From Mallotus nudiflorus (Eukaryota > Streptophyta > Magnoliopsida > Malpighiales > Euphorbiaceae), in the NCBI GenBank assembly GCA_947683625.1, contig CANTUR010000166.1, forward strand, positions 3,503,001 through 3,567,000: a stretch of DNA of 64,000 bases. The letters run 5' to 3'. The notes beneath the pieces were generated by a model. The model saw nothing but the letters and a program-made list of their open reading frames with translations. It searched no databases and was not told where the DNA came from. Made by a program: the position numbers and the translations under genes. Positions 58,512 through 64,000 of this stretch are shown in pieces. Numbering within the stretch: position 1 is the stretch's first letter; every line of letters begins with the position of its first letter.

Positions 58512-61500
58512 AAACCCGCTAGTTTTTGTCGAAACAGGTGAAGTTTTTTGCATGGAAAAAAAAAAAAAGGTATGGGGGGGTGTAAACAAAGACCTGTTTG
58601 AGGTTAGTAAAAAGGAAGGAAAGAAGTAGGATTCTTGTTTTTATGTAATCTTTTTTAGGGTGTTAGTGGAGAAAATTGAGGGGAATTAATGAAAGAAAGA
58701 CGAAGGTGGGGGCCAAATTATCTGTCTGTAAGAAACTTTTGTCAAAAATATGAACCTTTTGGCTTCATATTAGAATCAAAGATTTTTGCAAAATGGAGGG
58801 AAGGTGCCTATATAATCTTTTATACAAGTATTATATCACCAAGTGAAATATTATATCAGTAAGTGAGATGGGTATCTAATGATTAAAGTCTTTGAAATGA
58901 TGTTGTCAATATAGAGAAGCAAGTGACCCCTTTTATTGGTTAATTATTCACGCTACTTTTTTTCTTTATTGTGTTGATACTCCCACCTTTTTTTTTCTTT
59001 GTTTGAGGTATGCTAATTGCCAAGTACATAACCAGCTCAATGCTTCCCAATAATGCAAAAGGGTGTCGCTTTGACCACAAAAATCTTCTCAAATCACTCG
59101 CAGTCTTGCATTACACCATCATTACAATAGCCCCTTTTTCTTATCTAAGCTTTCTTTAAAGGCCACAGATACCCACTTTCAATCAAAAAAGGTGGTGGGG
59201 GATATCCATTTATTATTCTTTGAGCATGAACATAAATATATATAATATTTATGTGTGCGAGTACTTTAGTTTTTGAATTTATATTTTAGGATTTTAATAG
59301 TCATGATTAGTTAGGACTTTGTCGGCTATAATATTATAAAGTCGTTATGGTTAAAAATTTCCATAGCTTTTTTTCTAATATTCCACTGCATGATGTGAAC
59401 TAAAGAGAAGGAGAAATTGCACGTAAAAGGGGTTCCATGTCTTTGTGTGGACACTGAAAAATCATAAATTGTGGGCATAATGGTGGTGGTGGTGGTGGTG
59501 ATAAGTGATAACATATCTCCCTACGTGTGGACACTGCTTGCTTGCATTGCATGTGTGAGAATCATTGTTTGCAATTTTTGACTAATTTTAGACTTTGTCA
59601 AATATGATATGGCGACAACCAGGATTTCATGCCGGAAAACCTCTAACTTAAATTCATAAAATTCTTCCTTTTTGTTGCCTTGAGGAGAAATCAATCTTGT
59701 AATATGTCCAAGTTTAGACTTTTTTTATATGAATCACTGATTTTTAAAGTGTCTTAAACTCTAACTAATTTAGTTCGATTTGACTAAAACTCTCTAAGTT
59801 TAGACATTTAATATTGAAATAATTTTAAAATTTCTAATAATCCATATTGCCCACTAAACTTAATTTGATGAGTTTTACCGTATGCATTAGAAGAAATTGT
59901 TTTAAATATAATTTAAAATGAAGAGACATCATTTATTAATATTAGTGTTAAAGTGATAATTAATTTTATAACAAATTTATAAACGATAGAACTATGTTTT
60001 ATAGTTTAAAGTAAATAATTTTACTAATAATTGTTGGAATTACTTTAAAACTTTTAAAATAGGTGTTTGTTGTCATTTGAGATCTTTTAGGGGTTAAATC
60101 TTGATTAATTGGATTTTACAGAATATTAAATATTGGATGATTTTATACCAAAAAATAATTGTTGAAATCATATGGTAAGAATTATTTTTGTTAATTTTAA
60201 AATACGGGGTATCTAGTTACATAAATTAACTAATTATTGAAAATAGGAGTGGAATTAAAAATAATTATTTAGGGCAGCAGATTATAATTAAATTAAAATC
60301 ATAATGAATATTTAGTGGAAGTAGATATAAAAATATTATTAATTTTGGAAGGCAAATACTTTTTTTTTCTCAAAATACCTTGAAATTTATAGCGATCGTT
60401 TTAGCATTAAGAAAATTTAGGGGCTGAGCTCCACTTAATAAATTTTCTTATCCTTATAGCCGTATCTGTATGCCATAATTGCCAATAAATTACATATATG
60501 TATGCTAAAATTTAAAAATATTTAAATAAATTGGTATTATCCTTTAACGTACATAAAAAAGTTATAATTTTAATTTTATCAAAATCATTTAATTAATTTT
60601 TTTTATTTTTTATAGTTTAAAATAATTAAATAAAATACGGACCAGCTATCTAATTAAAGATTGGGAGATGCTTTTTTCTTTTGATGGTAAATGCCCTACA
60701 GATTGTAATCACCGAAATCAGTAGCTTTCAAAGATAAAAGGCCAAAATATTGGGAGAAAAAAAAAACCTTTGATTGGACAATAAAAGAAGGGATAATCAT
60801 ATGATTAAATACATAAAAAATACAAAGGGAAACACTTCAACGAACCAAAAATTTGCAAGAAAAAAAAAAAAGGTCCACAATTGATGGATTGATGGTCAAA
60901 AAGATGGCAATTCATGAAGAAAAAGATTGCAAAGTAGGGATAGGTACTTCTCATTTCTATCTTTTTTTTTTTTTTTTTTATCACATAAAGTAAAAATTTA
61001 AAAAAAAAACACACTCTTCAAACATCTTTGATTTTTTTAGTCAAAAACTATAATTACATTTTTGCTTGTTGTGGACAGGTTGTATCATTACCAAAAACAA
61101 AGTTCGTGCAACACAGCATTGGAAAAGTATGCATAATGTGCTAATTAATCAAATCTTGCTAACTTGCACACGAGCTAGCAATATAGAGTACAATTTTTAC
61201 CATCCCATTTTTTCAAACATCATATCATGTGGAATTGCCATTAACTTGAATTTTGCTTATTTAATTTTCTTGAATAGGACACTTCACTTGTAAATATTTT
61301 GATTTTGGGATATCATATTATTTAGATATCAATAGAAACTATAATAAGAGATCATTTTTTTTTTTAGAGAAAATTATAATTTTTTAATGTATTTTTATCT
61401 ATTATACTACTTCATATATGATATTTTAAAAAGTAATTATTTATCATTCTATTTATTCATTCTTAACACTCATTAGTCCTTCTATTGGGGATAAAACAGT

Positions 61501-61865
61501 ATAAAAATGAATAAAGATAAAGATGAATAAATATTTTTTAAAATGTCAGAAATGAAATAATATAATAGGCTAAAACACATGAGAGAAATTATAATTCTCC
61601 CTTAAATTGAAAATGATATAATTTAAATTCTACATCTTATAATATTTTTAAAAAAAATTACCGCTTAATTACTCTTTTTTTGACATAAACTTTTTCTATA
61701 GTATCACATTATCAGTTTACTTAGTACCGGTTATTAGCTTTCAAATATTTCCTAGTTATATGCTTATTCAGTCATTATCATCTACAATATATAACATGGT
61801 AACATTATCGTTAATTTAGCTTGAATTTCTTCAGGAAAAATTTTTTTTTACAATATATAACAATT
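58512..61865. other. 3' region of ANT and intergenic DNA
   Basis: The first few hundred bases are probably ANT 3' UTR. The rest is AT-rich with no supported gene. A GGT-repeat at about 59481-59500 and many A or T runs are present. Confidence 0.6.
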
Positions 61866-62725
61866 CATAGGCGGATTTAGAGGGGGGGCAATGGGGGCAC
61901 TTACTCCCACTGCCCCATAAAATTTTTCTAATGTAGTATAAATTTTTATTTTGTTCCCACTAAATTTTTTCAATAATATTTATATATATATATATATATA
62001 TGTAAGATTTTTTTAGATTCTTAGTAAATCCATAATAATACCCAATAGGCCATTATCTAAAAATTTAAATAATAAATTTTTTTCCTTTTTTTTTCATATT
62101 TAGTATTTTTTAATTTCACTTTTTAACTTGATTTCTCCAACACTTCATATCTCATTTCTTTTTTTCTTTTATTTCTCCTTAATCAGTCATCCGTTACTTC
62201 ACATTTTTCTCTTTATATATTTTTTTGTTTAATTTGCTCAATAATTATTATGCATTTGACAAAGTTAGTAATTTAGTATAGCATTCGATCACTCATCAAT
62301 TATATATGTTGTCAACTAATTTTTTTTTTTTTGTATATATACATAGTTTGTCTAATCTTAATGTATATTTTTTTCTTTTAATTTGCTTGTTAATTAGTTA
62401 TTAGCTAAAAACTAAATTTATAATATTTGTTTATACTGTGATAGTTGATTATCTTTTATATGATTTTGATTATATACATAATTATAGACAAATTTCTCAA
62501 AAGAGAAGTTTTTGTTGAAAAAAACTAAATTTGATGTTATTTTTTTATCATGATTTTGATTATCCATTTTGATTATCTTTGGTGTTATTTTTTGTATGTT
62601 ATGTTTTTTAGTTTAAACTATTATTAGTGTAGATGAGATATTATTTTGAATAGAACATTTTTAGTATATACTAAAATCAAGTAAAGTTTGCCTTTCACCG
62701 AAAATTTTTTCTAGCTCCACCCCTA
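61866..62725. mobile_element. Probable non-autonomous hAT-like element (about 860 bp)
   Basis: The left end CATAGGCGGATTTAGAG and the right end TTCTAGCTCCACCCCTA are imperfect inverted repeats, and the G-run followed by a C-rich stretch just inside the left end is typical of degraded hAT (Tip100-like) elements in plants. The interior is AT-rich and non-coding. No clean 8-bp target duplication; flanks share ATAACA only. Confidence 0.4.
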
Positions 62726-64000
62726 CATAACATGGTAACCCAGCAAAGCGGACTAAAAGCATTAAAATTAAAGGGTGAATAGTTTTGTACCATGAAACTT
62801 ACTGTTGGTCCAAACCGATGACGATGTGTAGTATGGATATATGGCTATAAATGTAGCGTGTAAATCTTGAAATATAATCTTAAATGGTCCCAAAAATGTC
62901 TTTAGGGCCCTTTGTTCCTCTAGTCCTTTTGTGATTATAATTCATGAGATGGTTAGCTATAACAGCTCAATACATTTCAGAGAGAAAAAGAGTGGTGAAG
63001 CAATACAATGCAGGTGTTTTACAGAGTCCAATACTTGACAGGGAAAGAAGATAAAAAAAATGGATGTTTGTATAGGGGAGTCTGTTTCTTATGAGGAGAC
63101 CCCTCCCCTACTTGTAGTCTCTGCCTTTTTTTTCTCCAGAGCCTCACTTGTCTTTATTATTACAAATATTGATATATATGTTTCATGCCTGGTTTTCTCT
63201 TATTGTACATCTTTTCTTTTATATATATAACTCTATCATGTGATTGCATTGACTATATGACAAATGAATTTAGTGAATATTTCGTACATATAGTGGCCAC
63301 CTCGGACCTAACATGAATATTGAATTAGTTTTTTTCTTCTATCTTGTTTTTATTAATAGGAAACTATATAATTTAGGCAGTTTACTGACGGATTGCCAGT
63401 CTTTTAAACCGTGTAAAAAAAAAAAATTTTATAAAATTTGAATTAAGTATTTTAAAATACTTTTTAAACAAAAATCATCAGCTAGTCAAGTGATAATTTT
63501 ACTTTAAAAATATTTTAAAATACAGAAATCTAATCCTATTATTATCGATTTAATAAAAAATAACTGTTTTCTATTATATAATCTATCGATATTAAAATTA
63601 TATAACGTAATTATTAAAAAAAAAGAACATTTAATTATTCTCCTACAACTTAAATTGGAAATGCAGCCATGGGAACCAGGTTCCCATTACTATCTTTAGT
63701 ACATCATATCGCAGGACAATGGGAACCAGGTCTAGCTAAAACTAGTCATGAGACTTTCTTACTATATCTCAAGATTAATAGTTCAATAATCGAATATTTT
63801 GGCTTTTATATATATATAAGATTACATTGGTCGGGTAGTTAATATTACAGTCCATATATATGTTTAATGAAAGGTAGGTGAAAGGTATATAAACGCATAG
63901 CGAAGATATATATATATATGCATATACCAGGCCGGCCAGTGATTACCGCTGCCAACACGAAGCAAAGATATGTTCACTGATACGATATGGCCTTCTTTAA
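62726..64000. other. Intergenic DNA to the window end
   Basis: No gene seen. A 19-bp palindrome (ATGGGAACC, A, GGTTCCCAT) is at 63669-63687, and half of it recurs at about 63719. Confidence 0.6.

Overview
The window is AT-rich nuclear DNA of a flowering plant, almost certainly a eudicot. The evidence is three intron-bearing plant genes, one of them a clear AINTEGUMENTA orthologue, next to a pile of nested plant LTR retrotransposons and an endogenous plant pararetrovirus. No species can be named from the sequence alone.

Region 1 (1 to about 39,400) is a repeat nest. Four related Ty3/gypsy chromovirus elements of Tekay type are present, each with LTRs of about 3.1 kb: element 3 (1-6162, minus, cut by the window edge), element 1 (9596-20838, minus, young and nearly intact), element 2 (21583-32346, plus, older and broken) and element 4 (36103 to about 39,381, minus, nearly all of its interior lost). 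Between them lie three pieces of one endogenous caulimovirid (6163-9595, 20839-21582, 32347-36062). Removing elements 1 and 2 at their target-site duplications leaves about 7.9 kb read on the minus strand in the order coat-protein end, protease, RT, RNase H, C-terminal region, promoter and leader, primer site, movement protein, coat-protein start. That is about one viral genome, circularly permuted. All of it is decayed by stops and frameshifts.

Region 2 (about 39,400-46,720) holds two plus-strand genes. One encodes a two-RRM RNA-binding protein (41090-42564, one intron). The other encodes a plastid-type DUF3054 membrane protein (43855-46491, five exons).

Region 3 (46,720-64,000) is mostly intergenic and contains one developmental regulator, AINTEGUMENTA (55252-58511). 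I resolved nine exons including a 9-nt microexon; they join in frame to 697 codons. Its long upstream region holds a minisatellite, a strong palindrome and several short upstream ORFs. A probable non-autonomous hAT-like element lies at 61866-62725.

The most unusual signals are in the retroelements. All four gypsy families carry, at matching LTR positions, a splice-donor-like site and a pyrimidine-rich GCAG acceptor-like site about 0.9 kb apart. The acceptor is followed directly by a stem-loop that is intact in elements 1 and 2 and degraded in 3 and 4. This suggests an undescribed intron in the LTR leader. Element 1 also has its tRNA primer-binding site triplicated in tandem, and a single in-frame TGA separates its otherwise open gag and pol.
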